A DNA stretch of 64,000 bases from Actinoplanes cyaneus (lineage in GTDB: Bacteria > Actinomycetota > Actinomycetes > Mycobacteriales > Micromonosporaceae). The stretch is from the NCBI RefSeq assembly GCF_016862095.1, contig NZ_BOMH01000001.1, positions 124,001-188,000 of the forward strand. The letters run 5' to 3'. Position numbers and translations under genes: made by a program. Below the pieces are notes generated by a model. It was not told where the DNA came from. It made no database searches and was given only the letters and a program-made list of their open reading frames with translations. Each line of letters opens with the position of its first letter. The stretch's first letter is position 1. This document shows positions 45,203 through 54,463 of this stretch, piece after piece.

Positions 45203-45946
45203 ATGGACTTCCCTCGGGCGCTGCGTGAACGGCGTATCGAGCGGCGTATCAGCCAGCTCGAGATGGCCTCGCAGGCCGGTACGACCCAGCGACACCTGAG
45301 TTTCATCGAATCAGGCCGATCAATTCCGGGACGCGGCATGGTGTTGCGCCTGGCCGAGACGCTGAACCTTCCGCTGCGTGAGCGCAATGAGTTGCTGCTG
45401 GCCGCCGGGTACGCGCCCGCATACCCGGAAACGTCGCTCGACGATGCCGCTTTGGCTCCGGTACGCGACGCGCTCGGCCACATCCTCGACGGACACCAGC
45501 CTTATCCTGCCCTGATCGTCGACCGTACCGGTGCCATGATCGCGGCGAACCGGGCGTTCGGCCTGATCGCCGAGGGGGCCTCGGCTGATTTGATCGGCCC
45601 CGGTCGCAATGTATATCGCTTGGCTCTGCACCCGAACGGGATCGCACCGCGCATCCGCAACCTCGCCGAATGGGGACGTCACATCCTCGCTCGGCTCGGG
45701 CATGCGGAAGAGCTTCGCGACGAGTTGTCAGAATACGTACCCGAGCTCGAACCGCCGTCCGGACAGCTCGGGTTCGCAGTACCGCTGCAACTGGAGTCGA
45801 CCTATGGCGAGTTGCGTTTGATGACAACCGTGACGACATTCGCTACAGCGACGGACATCACGCTCACCGAGCTGAAACTTGAAGCTTTCCTGCCGACCGA
45901 CGCCTCCACAGCTGACGCGTTACGCGCAGCCGATATCGCAGACTGA
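45203..45946 (+). CDS. XRE-family regulator with MmyB-like ligand-binding domain
   Basis: 247 residues. Helix-turn-helix at about 5-60 (RRISQLEMASQAGTTQRHLS, IESGRSIPGRGMVLRLAETL), then the MmyB-like PAS-type domain (YPALIVDRTGAMIAANRAFG, GRNVYRLALHPNG, FAVPLQLESTYGELRLMTTV). These proteins sense fatty acids or other hydrophobic ligands and usually control a divergent oxidoreductase, here the LLM enzyme. Confidence 0.92.
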   Translation: MDFPRALRERRIERRISQLEMASQAGTTQRHLSFIESGRSIPGRGMVLRLAETLNLPLRERNELLLAAGYAPAYPETSLDDAALAPVRDALGHILDGHQPYPALIVDRTGAMIAANRAFGLIAEGASADLIGPGRNVYRLALHPNGIAPRIRNLAEWGRHILARLGHAEELRDELSEYVPELEPPSGQLGFAVPLQLESTYGELRLMTTVTTFATATDITLTELKLEAFLPTDASTADALRAADIAD

Positions 45947-46296
45947 TTATCTATACCTGAAAGCTCTCGTCTCGGCACAGCAGGACCCCTGTCCGCGTCG
46001 GGATGACAACCGGGTTGACAGCGGGCCAGCCCGAGCGCGGACAGCGGCAGAAGAGGGCGCTGCTGAACGTCCAGTGCCGCGCGGCTGGTCTTTTCCTCAC
46101 GCGCGTCGGGTGAAAGCCAATGGAAAAGTGTGCTGGCCGGCCAGCATCCGAGCGGTCTGGGCTGAGCCGGTTCGAGTCCGGCGACCCGGCGCGCCGCACA
46201 GCCGCAGATCCGGATGCCGTGACCGCACTCCAAGGCGGCACGGGGGCATGGCCGCGAGGAGATTCCGACGGGTGGATTCGCCTGGGTGGCGGGTGG
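45947..46296. other. Intergenic region without recognisable gene
   Basis: About 350 bases between convergent genes. No protein-like frame was found. A tRNA T-arm-like sequence (46166-46182, five-base stem around TTCGAGT) is present, but no matching acceptor, D or anticodon arms. Confidence 0.6.
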
Positions 46297-47205
46297 TCAT
46301 CGGGCGAAGTGGGCCTCGCTGAGGGTGAGCAGTTTCCGCTGGACGGCCGCGTCATGGGAGATCGGCGGTGTGACCGCTACCGAGCCTTGGTTGAAGTAGC
46401 GGCCGGTGACCCCGGCGAGTCGGGGGTCGGTGGCGATACGCAGCGCGGTTGCCGCGCCGTCAGCGGGGGTGAGCATGGCGCGGCGGATGAGGGTGCCGAA
46501 CGGGCGCAGTGAGCGCGGTATCAGGTCGTCGACGATGCCGGTGGCGACGATGCCGGGGTGTACGGCGTTGACGGTGACGCCGTCGGGGGCGAACGAGCGG
46601 GTAAGGGCGTAACCGGCGGTGACCGTCATGAGTTTCGCCCGCGTGTACGCCTCGAAGGGTACGAATCCGGTTCGGGGGTTGAGGTCGGCCAGGTCGTTGA
46701 TATGGGTGAGGTCCAGACTCGGTGGGCGGGGTTTTCCGGCGAGCTTGATCCGGCGGGTGTCGTTGAGGGTGTCGCTGGCGACGTTCACGATGCGTGCCCG
46801 GCCGCGCCGGAGAGAGGCGTCCAGGTGGGTCATGAGGCCGTAGGCGGCGAGGTAGTCGAGGGCGACGTGCATTTCGACGCCGTCGGACGACATCCGGTGG
46901 TCGGGGAAGTGCGCGCCGGCGTTGTTGACGAGGATGTGGATCTGCTCGTAGCGGTCCTCGATGATTCGCGCCGCGGTGAGAAGGTCCTCGCGCCGGGACA
47001 GGTCACCGGCGATGACGTCGAGCCGGTGCTCGTTGTCCACGCCGATCCGAGCCCGCAGGGTGTCGGCGCGGGCGGAGTCGCGGGCCACGGTGACGACGTG
47101 GACGCCCGCGTTGATGAGTGTGGCGGCGATGATCTGTCCCATACCGCCGGTTGCTCCGGTCACGACGGCGGTGTGGTGCCTCAGGTCGGGGATCGCGGCG
47201 GTCAT
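46297..47205 (-). CDS. Short-chain dehydrogenase/reductase
   Basis: 302 residues. Rossmann motif TGATGGMGQ at about 16-24, NNAG near residue 92, and the catalytic AYTRAKL (Tyr-x3-Lys) with an upstream Ser in VNVASDTLN; NAVHPGIVATGIVDD is the post-catalytic PG motif. Substrate unknown; the group resembles retinol/WW-type SDRs. ATG start overlaps the upstream NAD-binding gene as ATGA. Confidence 0.92.
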   Translation of the reverse strand: MTAAIPDLRHHTAVVTGATGGMGQIIAATLINAGVHVVTVARDSARADTLRARIGVDNEHRLDVIAGDLSRREDLLTAARIIEDRYEQIHILVNNAGAHFPDHRMSSDGVEMHVALDYLAAYGLMTHLDASLRRGRARIVNVASDTLNDTRRIKLAGKPRPPSLDLTHINDLADLNPRTGFVPFEAYTRAKLMTVTAGYALTRSFAPDGVTVNAVHPGIVATGIVDDLIPRSLRPFGTLIRRAMLTPADGAATALRIATDPRLAGVTGRYFNQGSVAVTPPISHDAAVQRKLLTLSEAHFAR

Positions 47206-47819
47206 CGGGTGATCCGGGGACAAGCCCGTACGTAGTGTGGGGTCACCGCTTCGTCGATCAGGAAGGCGGCGAGGTCGGCGCGGCCGATGGAACTCCATGC
47301 GCGGATCGGTAGATCGGTACCGACCCGGCTGTGCCCGGTGGCCGGGCGGTGGGACAGCTTCGAGGGCCGCACGATCGTCCAATCGAGACCGGACGCGGTG
47401 ATCAGCGGTTCCATCGTCTCCTTGTCGCGCATCCGGTCGGGCACGCCGGCCCAGGCCGCGAGGGAGTAGAGCGACCGGTCGTGGGTCTCCAGCACCCCGT
47501 GGGCGCTGACGGCGATCAAGCGGGTCACGCCGGTCGCGGCCATCGCGGCCAGTGTCGTACGGATGCCGTCGGTGCACACCGTCGTCGGCCCGCTGCCGCT
47601 GCCACCGAGAGTGCTGATCACGACGTCGGCGCCGCTCAAGGCGTCGGTCAGCGCGGGCGTGTCGTGGGCGTCCGGCCAGATCGCCTCGATCAGCCGTTCC
47701 TGCTCGGCGAACGTCGCGTTCCGGCGGACACAAGCCGTCACGACGTGTCCGCGATCGAGAGCTGTGGCCACCACGTGCCGCCCGGTTGCTCCGGATGCTC
47801 CGATCACGGCGATCCTCAT
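47202..47819 (-). CDS. NAD(P)H-binding atypical SDR
   Basis: 205 residues. MRIAVIGASGATGRHVVATA gives the GxxGxxG motif of the NAD(P)H-binding group (NmrA/YwnB-like); GADVVISTLGGSGSG and GLDWTIVRPSKLS follow. No catalytic Tyr-x3-Lys. Coupled to the SDR gene and divergent from a TetR regulator with shared palindromic sequence. Confidence 0.9.
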   Translation of the reverse strand: MRIAVIGASGATGRHVVATALDRGHVVTACVRRNATFAEQERLIEAIWPDAHDTPALTDALSGADVVISTLGGSGSGPTTVCTDGIRTTLAAMAATGVTRLIAVSAHGVLETHDRSLYSLAAWAGVPDRMRDKETMEPLITASGLDWTIVRPSKLSHRPATGHSRVGTDLPIRAWSSIGRADLAAFLIDEAVTPHYVRACPRITR

Positions 47820-47827
47820 CTGTGAAA

Positions 47828-47891
47828 CATTCTATCTCATAACTCAAGTGTGCGCGGCGGCGCGCTATGAGTCAAGGTGTCTCATAGAATG
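47828..47891. promoter_or_regulatory. Shared regulatory region of SDR pair and TetR gene
   Basis: CATTCTAT (47828-47835) is the exact inverse of ATAGAATG (47884-47891). TAGAAT at 47885-47890 is a likely -10 box six bases before the regulator's GTG. The inverted repeat overlapping the -10 suggests autorepression. Confidence 0.6.
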
Positions 47892-47896
47892 AGGCG

Positions 47897-48466
47897 GTGA
47901 ACACCGATCCGGATCCGCGTTTCCAGCGCAGCCGTCAGGCCATCCTGTCCGCCGCGCGTGAGCTGCTGCTGGAAAAAGGCCCGGTCGCGGTGACACATGC
48001 CCAGGTGGCGGAACGGGCCGGGGTGGGCCGGGCGACCGTCTACCGGCACTGGCCACGCCCCGACGAGCTGCTCGCCGAGGCTATGGCGACCGTGCCGATG
48101 CCGTTGCTCGACAACCCGACCGTCCCGACCCGACAGTGGCTGACGCGTGAGCTGACCACGCTCGCCCAGCAGCTCGAGCTGGCCGACGTACGCGCCGTGG
48201 CCACCACCCTGGCCAGCACCGCGCTCTGGGACCATCAGATGGACGCCCGGCGCGCACAGTTCGCCACGATCCTGGCCGACCGCCTTGCCAGCGCTCTCGA
48301 CACGGCCCACGACCGAGGGGAAGTCACTCTCACCCTGCCCGTTCGCGACGCCGCGGCCTTCCTCGTCGGCCCGATCTACTACCGCAGCACGATCGAACAC
48401 GGTCCCGCCGGCTCGACACTCATCGAAACGCTGATAGCCGCGATCGGGACCTGGACCACGCCTTGA
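47897..48466 (+). CDS. TetR-family regulator
   Basis: 189 residues. Helix-turn-helix at about 10-58 with ILSAARELLLEKGPVAVTHA and AGVGRATVYRHWPRPDELLA. The C-terminal domain (TETR_C_11-like; AAAFLVGPIYYRSTIEHGPA) is typical. GTG 47897 follows a -10 box by six bases, so a leaderless mRNA is likely. Probably controls the divergent SDR pair. Confidence 0.9.
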   Translation: MNTDPDPRFQRSRQAILSAARELLLEKGPVAVTHAQVAERAGVGRATVYRHWPRPDELLAEAMATVPMPLLDNPTVPTRQWLTRELTTLAQQLELADVRAVATTLASTALWDHQMDARRAQFATILADRLASALDTAHDRGEVTLTLPVRDAAAFLVGPIYYRSTIEHGPAGSTLIETLIAAIGTWTTP

Positions 48467-48708
48467 GCCCGTCCGACACCAGCCGCCACGGGGCGATAAC
48501 CGCCATTTGCCGTTCCTGCCGGTTCTGGAACGAGCAGCCGCATCCTGTCGTCGGCAGATGAGGCCGACGCGCACTTCAAAGAGCAAAGATCACTTCTTGC
48601 TGTGGCGGGGTCCGACACCGCGCGGAGGCCCGAAACGGTCCGGCGCCATTCGGGACCGTCCGGGCTCTCCCTCGGCTGGGTCCGCAACGCGTTCCGGGAC
48701 AACACCGA

Positions 48709-49359
48709 TCATCTTGCTCCGGACGTGCGCCGGTGCGTCGTCAAGGTTGCCGGCGGCGCGCCGGCCAGGTTCCGGGCAACGTCGCGCACTGTGGCGGTCA
48801 GGGCGCCGGCGATCACCGCGTAACCCGCGCTCGACGGATGGAACCGGTCGGCGCTGAACAGGCTGCGGTCGCGTGCGAAGCCGGCGGCGGAGCTCATCCC
48901 GATGTCGGCCACGTGCGCGCCCTCGGCCACCGCGGCCCGCGACTGCGCGTCGTGCAGCAGCGCGCTGGCGGCCCGGACCGCGCCGCGCATCTCGACCGGC
49001 ACCCAGGGCACCACCGACAGGTCGGGCGCGGGCGCGACGATCACCTCGGCCCCGGCGGCGCGAAGGGCCCGGACCGCGGCGCCCAGCTGATCGGCGGCGT
49101 CCGCCGGGGGCACGAAACGGGTCAGGTCGTTGGCGCCGATGATGATCAGCGCGAGGTCGGGTGACCAGGGCAGGGCAGTGGCGACCTGCGCGGCCAGGTC
49201 GGCGCTGCGGGCGCCCGGCACGGCGAACACCCGGGCGCGGTGGGGCAGCTCGGCCGCGGTCAGGTCGACGGAGAGCCGGGCGGTGACGGTGTCGGCCGGG
49301 CGGGAGGCGCCCTGACCGTACGCGATCGAGTCGCCCAGAACGGCGAAGTTGATAACCAC
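48709..49359 (-). CDS. SGNH/GDSL hydrolase
   Basis: 216 residues. Block I FAVLGDSIAYGQGAS supplies the nucleophile Ser (about residue 11), GANDLTRF the block III Asn, and SADRFHPSSAGYA the catalytic Asp and His. Likely an esterase acting on acylated small molecules or glycans; no signal peptide is seen. GTG 49359 is the only reasonable start; no ribosome site precedes it. Confidence 0.87.
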   Translation of the reverse strand: MVINFAVLGDSIAYGQGASRPADTVTARLSVDLTAAELPHRARVFAVPGARSADLAAQVATALPWSPDLALIIIGANDLTRFVPPADAADQLGAAVRALRAAGAEVIVAPAPDLSVVPWVPVEMRGAVRAASALLHDAQSRAAVAEGAHVADIGMSSAAGFARDRSLFSADRFHPSSAGYAVIAGALTATVRDVARNLAGAPPATLTTHRRTSGAR

Positions 49360-49477
49360 GTGATGTGCAACAGCGCCCGGCCCTGATCTGATTCCGGGCC
49401 GGAGCGGCTGCCGCCAGGGGCTTTCGATGCGGTAGACCCCTGGCGACCCGCCGTACGGGAAACCGGTGGGAGGTTTT

Positions 49478-50455
49478 TCAGCGGCCGGGTGAGGGCGATG
49501 GCGCCGGAGCGGGACCGGAGACGGAGGCCGACGGCGCCGGAGCCGGGCCGGAGAGCGACGGCGCCGGGGACGGGGACTGGCTGGGGAGCGGGTCGCCGGA
49601 CGGGGCCGGTGACCGGAACGGATTCTTCTCGGGGCAGCGCGGATATCCCCGGTGCCAGCTGGTCCACGTCTCGCCGGATTCGGTGTCCCCGCAGTACTGA
49701 CTGCCGAGTTGGATCGGGTTGCCACTCTGGTCGTAGAGTTGCGCGTCCTCGACGAGGCGCCCCTGGCTGTCGTAGACGAAGACGTCGCGCACGTTCTCGT
49801 AACCGGAGCTGCCGCTGTACGTCGCGTCGACGTAGGCGGGCGATCGCGTGTCGAGGTCCGCGGCGCCGAAGCCGATCAGCGCGAACAGGATCAGCACGGC
49901 GGTCGCGGCGTAGTACGTGTACCGCGGCCAGAGTCCCGTCGGCGTGCCCCGCCTGCCGAGCCAGATCGAGCCCACGACGCTCCCCCCGAGCAGGATCACG
50001 GCGAAGAGCAGGCTGCCGTCGACCCGCGGCAGCAGCCCGACCCGGTCGGAACCGTCGAGCAGGTGCGCGACAACCATCGCGAACAGATAGCCGCGCAGCA
50101 CCCACCAGGCGGGCCGGAGCAGGACCAGGAACTCGCTGGCCCGCGGATAGCCGAGCACCGGCCCGACCCGCAGATCGGCCGCCCGCAGCCGGCGGAGCAG
50201 ACGTTCCCGCAGGTCGCTGACGTGGTCGCGACGGCTGGGAAGGTGCAGGCCCGCGGCGGCGAGCAGCTCCGCGGCGTACGCCGAGGGCGCTCCCAACCTC
50301 TCGACCAGGGTCCCGTTCCCCTCGGCGAGCACCTCGGCCAGGTGCTCGGGCAGGTCTTCCAGGAGTTCCTCGCGGGTGCTTTCGGGCACGCCGCCGAGCG
50401 CCTCGCGCACCTGGGCGACATACCCGGCGATCTCGTCCTCTGCGATGTCGTTCAC
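49478..50455 (-). CDS. HAAS-domain membrane protein
   Basis: 325 residues. The N-terminal about 75 residues (IAGYVAQVREALGGVPESTR and EELLEDLPEHLAEVLAEG) match the HAAS signalling domain commonly paired with PadR regulators. Four hydrophobic segments follow, then an extracellular region with two Cys and a C-terminal Pro/Ser/Ala-rich tail (SPSPAPSLSGPAPAPSAS). GTG start overlaps the PadR stop as GTGA. Confidence 0.82.
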   Translation of the reverse strand: MNDIAEDEIAGYVAQVREALGGVPESTREELLEDLPEHLAEVLAEGNGTLVERLGAPSAYAAELLAAAGLHLPSRRDHVSDLRERLLRRLRAADLRVGPVLGYPRASEFLVLLRPAWWVLRGYLFAMVVAHLLDGSDRVGLLPRVDGSLLFAVILLGGSVVGSIWLGRRGTPTGLWPRYTYYAATAVLILFALIGFGAADLDTRSPAYVDATYSGSSGYENVRDVFVYDSQGRLVEDAQLYDQSGNPIQLGSQYCGDTESGETWTSWHRGYPRCPEKNPFRSPAPSGDPLPSQSPSPAPSLSGPAPAPSASVSGPAPAPSPSPGR

Positions 50456-50781
50456 ACGATCCCCCGGTCACCGAGCAGGTCGTTCATGGTCGAGGCGAAC
50501 TCACGCCAGGTCTTGCCGTTGCGGTCCAGTTCGGCCCGGCCGGCGGCGTTGAGCGCGTAGTACTTCCGGTGCGGACCCTCGTCGCTGGGGACCACATAGG
50601 TGTTCAGGAAGCCGCCGGTGAAGAGGCGGCGCAGGGTGCCGTAGACCGAGGCGTCGCCGACGTCCTGCAGGCCGGCGGCGCGCAGCCGGCGCAGGATGTC
50701 GTAGCCGTAACCGTCCTCGTCGCGCAGTGCCGCGAGGACGGCGAGGTCCAGCACTCCTTTGAGGAGCTGCGTGGTATCCAC
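50452..50781 (-). CDS. PadR-family regulator
   Basis: 109 residues. DTTQLLKGVLDLAVLAALRD, GYGYDILRRLRAAG and ASVYGTLRRLFTGGFLNTYV form the PadR winged helix; HRKYYALNAAGRAEL is the wing/C-terminal motif. GTG 50781 lies seven bases after a near-consensus promoter that contains a perfect 14-bp palindrome, so it is probably leaderless and autorepressed. Confidence 0.92.
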   Translation of the reverse strand: MDTTQLLKGVLDLAVLAALRDEDGYGYDILRRLRAAGLQDVGDASVYGTLRRLFTGGFLNTYVVPSDEGPHRKYYALNAAGRAELDRNGKTWREFASTMNDLLGDRGIV

Positions 50782-50786
50782 GCACA

Positions 50787-50818
50787 GCACAGTACTGTGC
50801 AATCCGAAGTACCGTCAA
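50787..50818 (-). promoter_or_regulatory. PadR promoter with overlapping palindromic operator
   Basis: On the minus strand TTGACG (50813-50818) and TACTGT (50789-50794) are 18 bases apart. The perfect palindrome GCACAGTACTGTGC (50787-50800) covers the -10 box. The GTG start is seven bases downstream of the -10. Confidence 0.8.
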
Positions 50819-50854
50819 TGCGGGGATACCGCCGTCGCCGGCGGCTCGGTGCCG

Positions 50855-52396
50855 CTAACTCGTCGACGCCGTCGGCACCCCGTCCGAGCAGGCAACCGTC
50901 ATGGTGATCACGGATGAGCCGTGCTTGAACGACACCGCCGGCGCGGGGCCGGGACCAGGATCAACCTCATCGACTTTGTACGTCCTGGCGGGCGTCCACG
51001 ACAGCAGCTCCGCCGTGGCGTCCGACGGGCAGGTCGCGGTGACCGTGCCCCCGCCCGACGACAGCGTGCGGGTGACCGCGGCGGTGGCCGGTGGCGTCGT
51101 CGGGGTCGCCGGCGTCGTGGTCGGCGTTCGTGGCGCGGCCTGTGGCGGCGAGGTGCCCACCGTGACAGCCGGTGTCGTCGTGCCGACCGGCACGGGCACA
51201 CCCGGCTCCGACACCGGGGAACGGCCGGTTCGCGCGCTCCCCTTCGGCTCCGGGGAACGACTCCCCCCGGGCGAGACACCGGCCGGAGGGCGGGCCACAG
51301 GCGGCAATGACTCGGCCGCTACCACGGAGAGATCACCGGGGTCGCCCAGCCGCAGCCACACCAGGCCGCCGGCGACGACTGCCAGCCCGAGCGCTCCAGC
51401 CACCACCAGCAGCGGCGTGCGCCGCGAAGCGGGCTGGGCCACCGCGGGCCGGTCCGCCGCGGGTCCCGGCTCCTCACTCACGACCCGCAACACGGCCGTC
51501 GTCGCTTCCGGCACGGCGGCAGGAGGCGCCGGCGGCTCGTCCGTCACCACGCGCAGCCCGGCCGCCTCCCCCAGCTCCGCGGCGACCTGTTGCGCGCCGG
51601 GCCGGGCCGCCGGGTCCTTCGCCAGGCAGCGGTTGCACAGCTCCACCACGTGCGCCGGCACGCCGGGCAGGGGCGGCAGCGTCGCCGGCTCGACGTAGAC
51701 GTGCGCGGTCAGCATCTGCCGGGTGTTCTCCGCGGTCCACGGCGAATGGCCGCTGAGCAGCACATACAGTACGACTCCGAGCGCGTACACGTCGGAGGCC
51801 GGCACCACCGGGGAGCCGACGAGTCGTTCCGGGGCAAGATAGGCGGGCGTCCCGAGCAGCTCGTCGTCCGGCTCCTCGGCGCCGGCCGGGTCGACGGCCG
51901 CGGCGATGCCGAAATCGACCACCTTCGCGCCGCTCGGAGCCAGCATCACGTTTCCCGGCTTGATGTCGCGGTGCACCAGCCCCTCCGCGTGGGCGGCGGA
52001 GAGGGCCGCGGCGATCTCGGCGCACACCCGCATCGCGAACGCCGGGGCGACCGGTCCGGCCGACATGCGCCGGTGCAGCGTTCCGCCGGGGACGAGCTCC
52101 ATCACCACGTACGGCAGGAGGCGCCCGTGCTGGTCGGTCTCGCCGTAGTCGTACACCTGGGCGACGTTCGGATGCGCGAGCGCCGCCGCGGCCCGCGCCT
52201 CGTGCCGGATCCGCTCCCGGGAGTGCCGGTCACCGGCGTGCTCGGGCGCCACCAGCTTCACGGCCACCGAGCGGTCGAGCACGTGGTCGTGCGCCCGCCA
52301 GACGACGCCCATGCCGCCGGCGCCCAGCGGTTCGGTCAGCCGGTAACGCCCATCGAGTATGAGGCCCTTCCCATATTCGTTGTCGCTGATCTCCAC
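50855..52396 (-). CDS. Serine/threonine protein kinase (PknB type, transmembrane)
   Basis: 513 residues. Kinase domain about 17-275: glycine loop GAGGMG (25-30), Lys47 in VAVKLV, HRDIKPGN with catalytic Asp144, DFG at 161-163 and GTPAYLAPE for substrate docking. A single membrane helix lies at about 330-350, followed by a Pro/Thr-rich extracellular linker and a C-terminal segment with two Cys (TATCPSDATAEL, VACSDG). No PASTA repeats. The extracellular domain might sense a ligand. Confidence 0.93.
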   Translation of the reverse strand: MEISDNEYGKGLILDGRYRLTEPLGAGGMGVVWRAHDHVLDRSVAVKLVAPEHAGDRHSRERIRHEARAAAALAHPNVAQVYDYGETDQHGRLLPYVVMELVPGGTLHRRMSAGPVAPAFAMRVCAEIAAALSAAHAEGLVHRDIKPGNVMLAPSGAKVVDFGIAAAVDPAGAEEPDDELLGTPAYLAPERLVGSPVVPASDVYALGVVLYVLLSGHSPWTAENTRQMLTAHVYVEPATLPPLPGVPAHVVELCNRCLAKDPAARPGAQQVAAELGEAAGLRVVTDEPPAPPAAVPEATTAVLRVVSEEPGPAADRPAVAQPASRRTPLLVVAGALGLAVVAGGLVWLRLGDPGDLSVVAAESLPPVARPPAGVSPGGSRSPEPKGSARTGRSPVSEPGVPVPVGTTTPAVTVGTSPPQAAPRTPTTTPATPTTPPATAAVTRTLSSGGGTVTATCPSDATAELLSWTPARTYKVDEVDPGPGPAPAVSFKHGSSVITMTVACSDGVPTASTS

Positions 52397-52521
52397 CCGG
52401 CGAGTCTGCCCCGATCGCCGCAGGCGCGCATCCCCACCACGCCCGGAGAATCATCCCGGGCGCGTCCCACCGCGCCCGGAGCGGCCGAAATCCACGGCGT
52501 CGCCCGCCGGGCCGGGGCCTG

Positions 52522-53460
52522 TCAGTACTTCAAGTACTGCCGGGTCAGCTTGGCGACCTTCTCGACCAGGTTGATGCCGCTCTGCATGGACTTGTTGTTG
52601 TGCGACAGGACCGCCACGGACACGTCCACGTCGTCGCCCTTGGTCACGCGACCGATGGTGTTGACCGCCCACAGTCCGCCGTCCGCCGAGCGCGTGTCCC
52701 AGCCGTTCTTCACGGTGAACGTCTCGCCGCTCTTCGCGATCGCCGGGACGCCCCAGTCCTGCGCGGCGTCGACGGTGTTCATCAGCTTGAACGCGGTCTT
52801 GCGCGAGTCGGCGTCCAGCGGGCCTTTCGTGTCCACGAACTCGTTCAGCAGCGTGATCTGGTCGTCGACCGTCGTGCGGGTCAGGCCCCACGACGTGTTG
52901 ACCACGGTGTCGCTCAGGCCCAGCCGCTTGTTGCACTTGCCGACCGCGCTCTTGCCGCCGATCCGCGTGAACAGCGAGGTCGTGGCGTTGTTGTCACTGA
53001 GCTGGATCATCGGCTTGGCCAGGGTCATCTCGCCCGAGCTCGGATCACGGCCGGCGTCCTGGTCCTTGAGCAGCATGCAGGCGAGGATCTGAGCCTTCAC
53101 GATGCTGGCCGTGTCGTACTTCTCGTCACCCCGATAGGCGTACGTCTGGCCGGTCTTGAGGTCCTTGACCGCGACCGAGAACTCGGGCGACGACGCGGTG
53201 AGCTTCTTGAGCTCGGCCGTGAGCTGCTTCTCCCGCTTGACGTGCTCGGCCTTCGCCAACTCCTCGGGGCTCGGCCCGGTCGGCGACGGCGACACGGCCG
53301 CGGCTGCGCCCGCTGTCGTGTTGTCGCCCACGGTCAGTGAACTCGGCAGCGCGCTCGCGCCGTCGGACCCGTCGTCGTTGAGGCCCGCATAGATCAGGCC
53401 ACCACCGCCGAGCACCACGACCGCCGCACCAGCCAGGATTCCAACTCGGTAACGCTGCAC
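52522..53460 (-). CDS. Anchored beta-lactamase-like serine hydrolase
   Basis: 312 residues. Membrane anchor at about 6-26, a Thr/Ser/Pro linker and a coiled-coil-like stretch (EELAKAEHVKREKQLTAELK), then the beta-lactamase/transpeptidase-like domain: nucleophile motif SIVK (119-122) and SDN (155-157). A KTG-like box is not obvious, so the enzyme may be a class A-like relative rather than an active beta-lactamase. GTG 53460 is supported by a promoter six bases upstream. Confidence 0.87.
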   Translation of the reverse strand: MQRYRVGILAGAAVVVLGGGGLIYAGLNDDGSDGASALPSSLTVGDNTTAGAAAAVSPSPTGPSPEELAKAEHVKREKQLTAELKKLTASSPEFSVAVKDLKTGQTYAYRGDEKYDTASIVKAQILACMLLKDQDAGRDPSSGEMTLAKPMIQLSDNNATTSLFTRIGGKSAVGKCNKRLGLSDTVVNTSWGLTRTTVDDQITLLNEFVDTKGPLDADSRKTAFKLMNTVDAAQDWGVPAIAKSGETFTVKNGWDTRSADGGLWAVNTIGRVTKGDDVDVSVAVLSHNNKSMQSGINLVEKVAKLTRQYLKY

Positions 53461-53466
53461 CCGTGC

Positions 53467-53495
53467 ATACTGCCGCGTCCCGGGCCCCTCGACAA
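53467..53495 (-). promoter_or_regulatory. Promoter of the serine hydrolase gene
   Basis: On the minus strand TTGTCG (53490-53495) and CAGTAT (53467-53472) are 17 bases apart; the GTG start lies six bases after the -10, implying leaderless translation. Confidence 0.55.
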
Positions 53496-53572
53496 ATCGC
53501 CACACTCTAGGCACTCGAACGACCACTCTCCGTGATCATCAACCGAACGTTCCCGAGCGCTCCTCTTCCTAT

Positions 53573-53578
53573 TAGGAT
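53573..53578 (+). promoter_or_regulatory. -10 box of the methyltransferase gene
   Basis: TAGGAT lies seven bases before GTG 53586. The -35 region is weak. A leaderless mRNA is inferred. Confidence 0.5.
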
Positions 53579-53585
53579 CTCGCCC

Positions 53586-54380
53586 GTGACGATCGACAAG
53601 CTCGACACCGGGGTGCCGCACCCGGCCCGGCGCTACAACTACTGGCTGGGCGGCAAGGACAACTTCGCCGCCGACCGGGAGTCGGGCGACCTGCTCGCCA
53701 AGTCCTACCCCGCCGCCCGCATAGCGGCGCGCGCCAATCGCGCCTTCCTGCGGCGTGCCGTCAGTTTCCTGGCCGGCGAGGCGGGCATCCGCCAGTTCCT
53801 GGACATCGGCACCGGCCTGCCCACCGCCGACAACACCCACCAGGTCGCGCAGCGGATCGCCCCGGAGAGCCGCATCGTCTACGTCGACAACGACCCGATG
53901 GTCATGGTCCACGCCCGCGCGCTGCTGACCAGCACTCCCGAGGGCGACACCCGTTACCTGGAGAAGGACCTCCGCAACCCGGGCGAGATCCTCGACTCGC
54001 TGGAGACCCTGGACCTGTCCAGGCCGGTAGCACTGATCCTGGTCGCGGTCGCCCATTTCCTCCCCGATCACCCCCGATCGGTCGACATCGTGCACACCCT
54101 GCTGGATGCCCTCCCCTCCGGCAGCTATCTGACGATGACCATGGCCACCACGGACTTCCTCACCCCCGAACTGAAGGCCAACTGGGACGAATCCCTCCGT
54201 TCCGGCCGCTCCGACGTCCACCCGCGGACCCGTGCCGAGTTCGAGCAGTTCTTCACCGGCCTGGAGCTCATCACCCCGGGCATCTCCGCCATCAGCGAGT
54301 GGCGCCCCGACCCCACCGCCGAGGAGAACCCCACTCCCGTCGAAGCCTCCCTGTTCGGCGCCGTGGCCCGTAAGCCCTGA
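53586..54380 (+). CDS. SAM-dependent methyltransferase (DUF574-like)
   Basis: 264 residues. VPHPARRYNYWLGGKDNFAA at the N-terminus and RQFLDIGTGLPTADNTHQVA (SAM-binding motif I) are diagnostic of the actinobacterial DUF574 methyltransferase group; VYVDNDPMVMVHARALL is motif II. Substrate unknown. GTG 53586 is chosen because the family N-terminus starts there; an earlier in-frame start is not needed. Confidence 0.92.
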   Translation: MTIDKLDTGVPHPARRYNYWLGGKDNFAADRESGDLLAKSYPAARIAARANRAFLRRAVSFLAGEAGIRQFLDIGTGLPTADNTHQVAQRIAPESRIVYVDNDPMVMVHARALLTSTPEGDTRYLEKDLRNPGEILDSLETLDLSRPVALILVAVAHFLPDHPRSVDIVHTLLDALPSGSYLTMTMATTDFLTPELKANWDESLRSGRSDVHPRTRAEFEQFFTGLELITPGISAISEWRPDPTAEENPTPVEASLFGAVARKP

Positions 54381-54463
54381 CCCGGCACCACCACGCCACG
54401 CGCCGCCGCCGCACCGGACACTGCAGGACCGGCGTCGCCACGCTGACCGCTATCGTTCCCCGC

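Noticed and set aside
46166-46182. tRNA-like T-arm (five-base stem around TTCGAGT)
   Set aside because: The neighbouring bases allow only a poor acceptor pairing with a mismatch, and no anticodon arm or sensible D-arm could be drawn.
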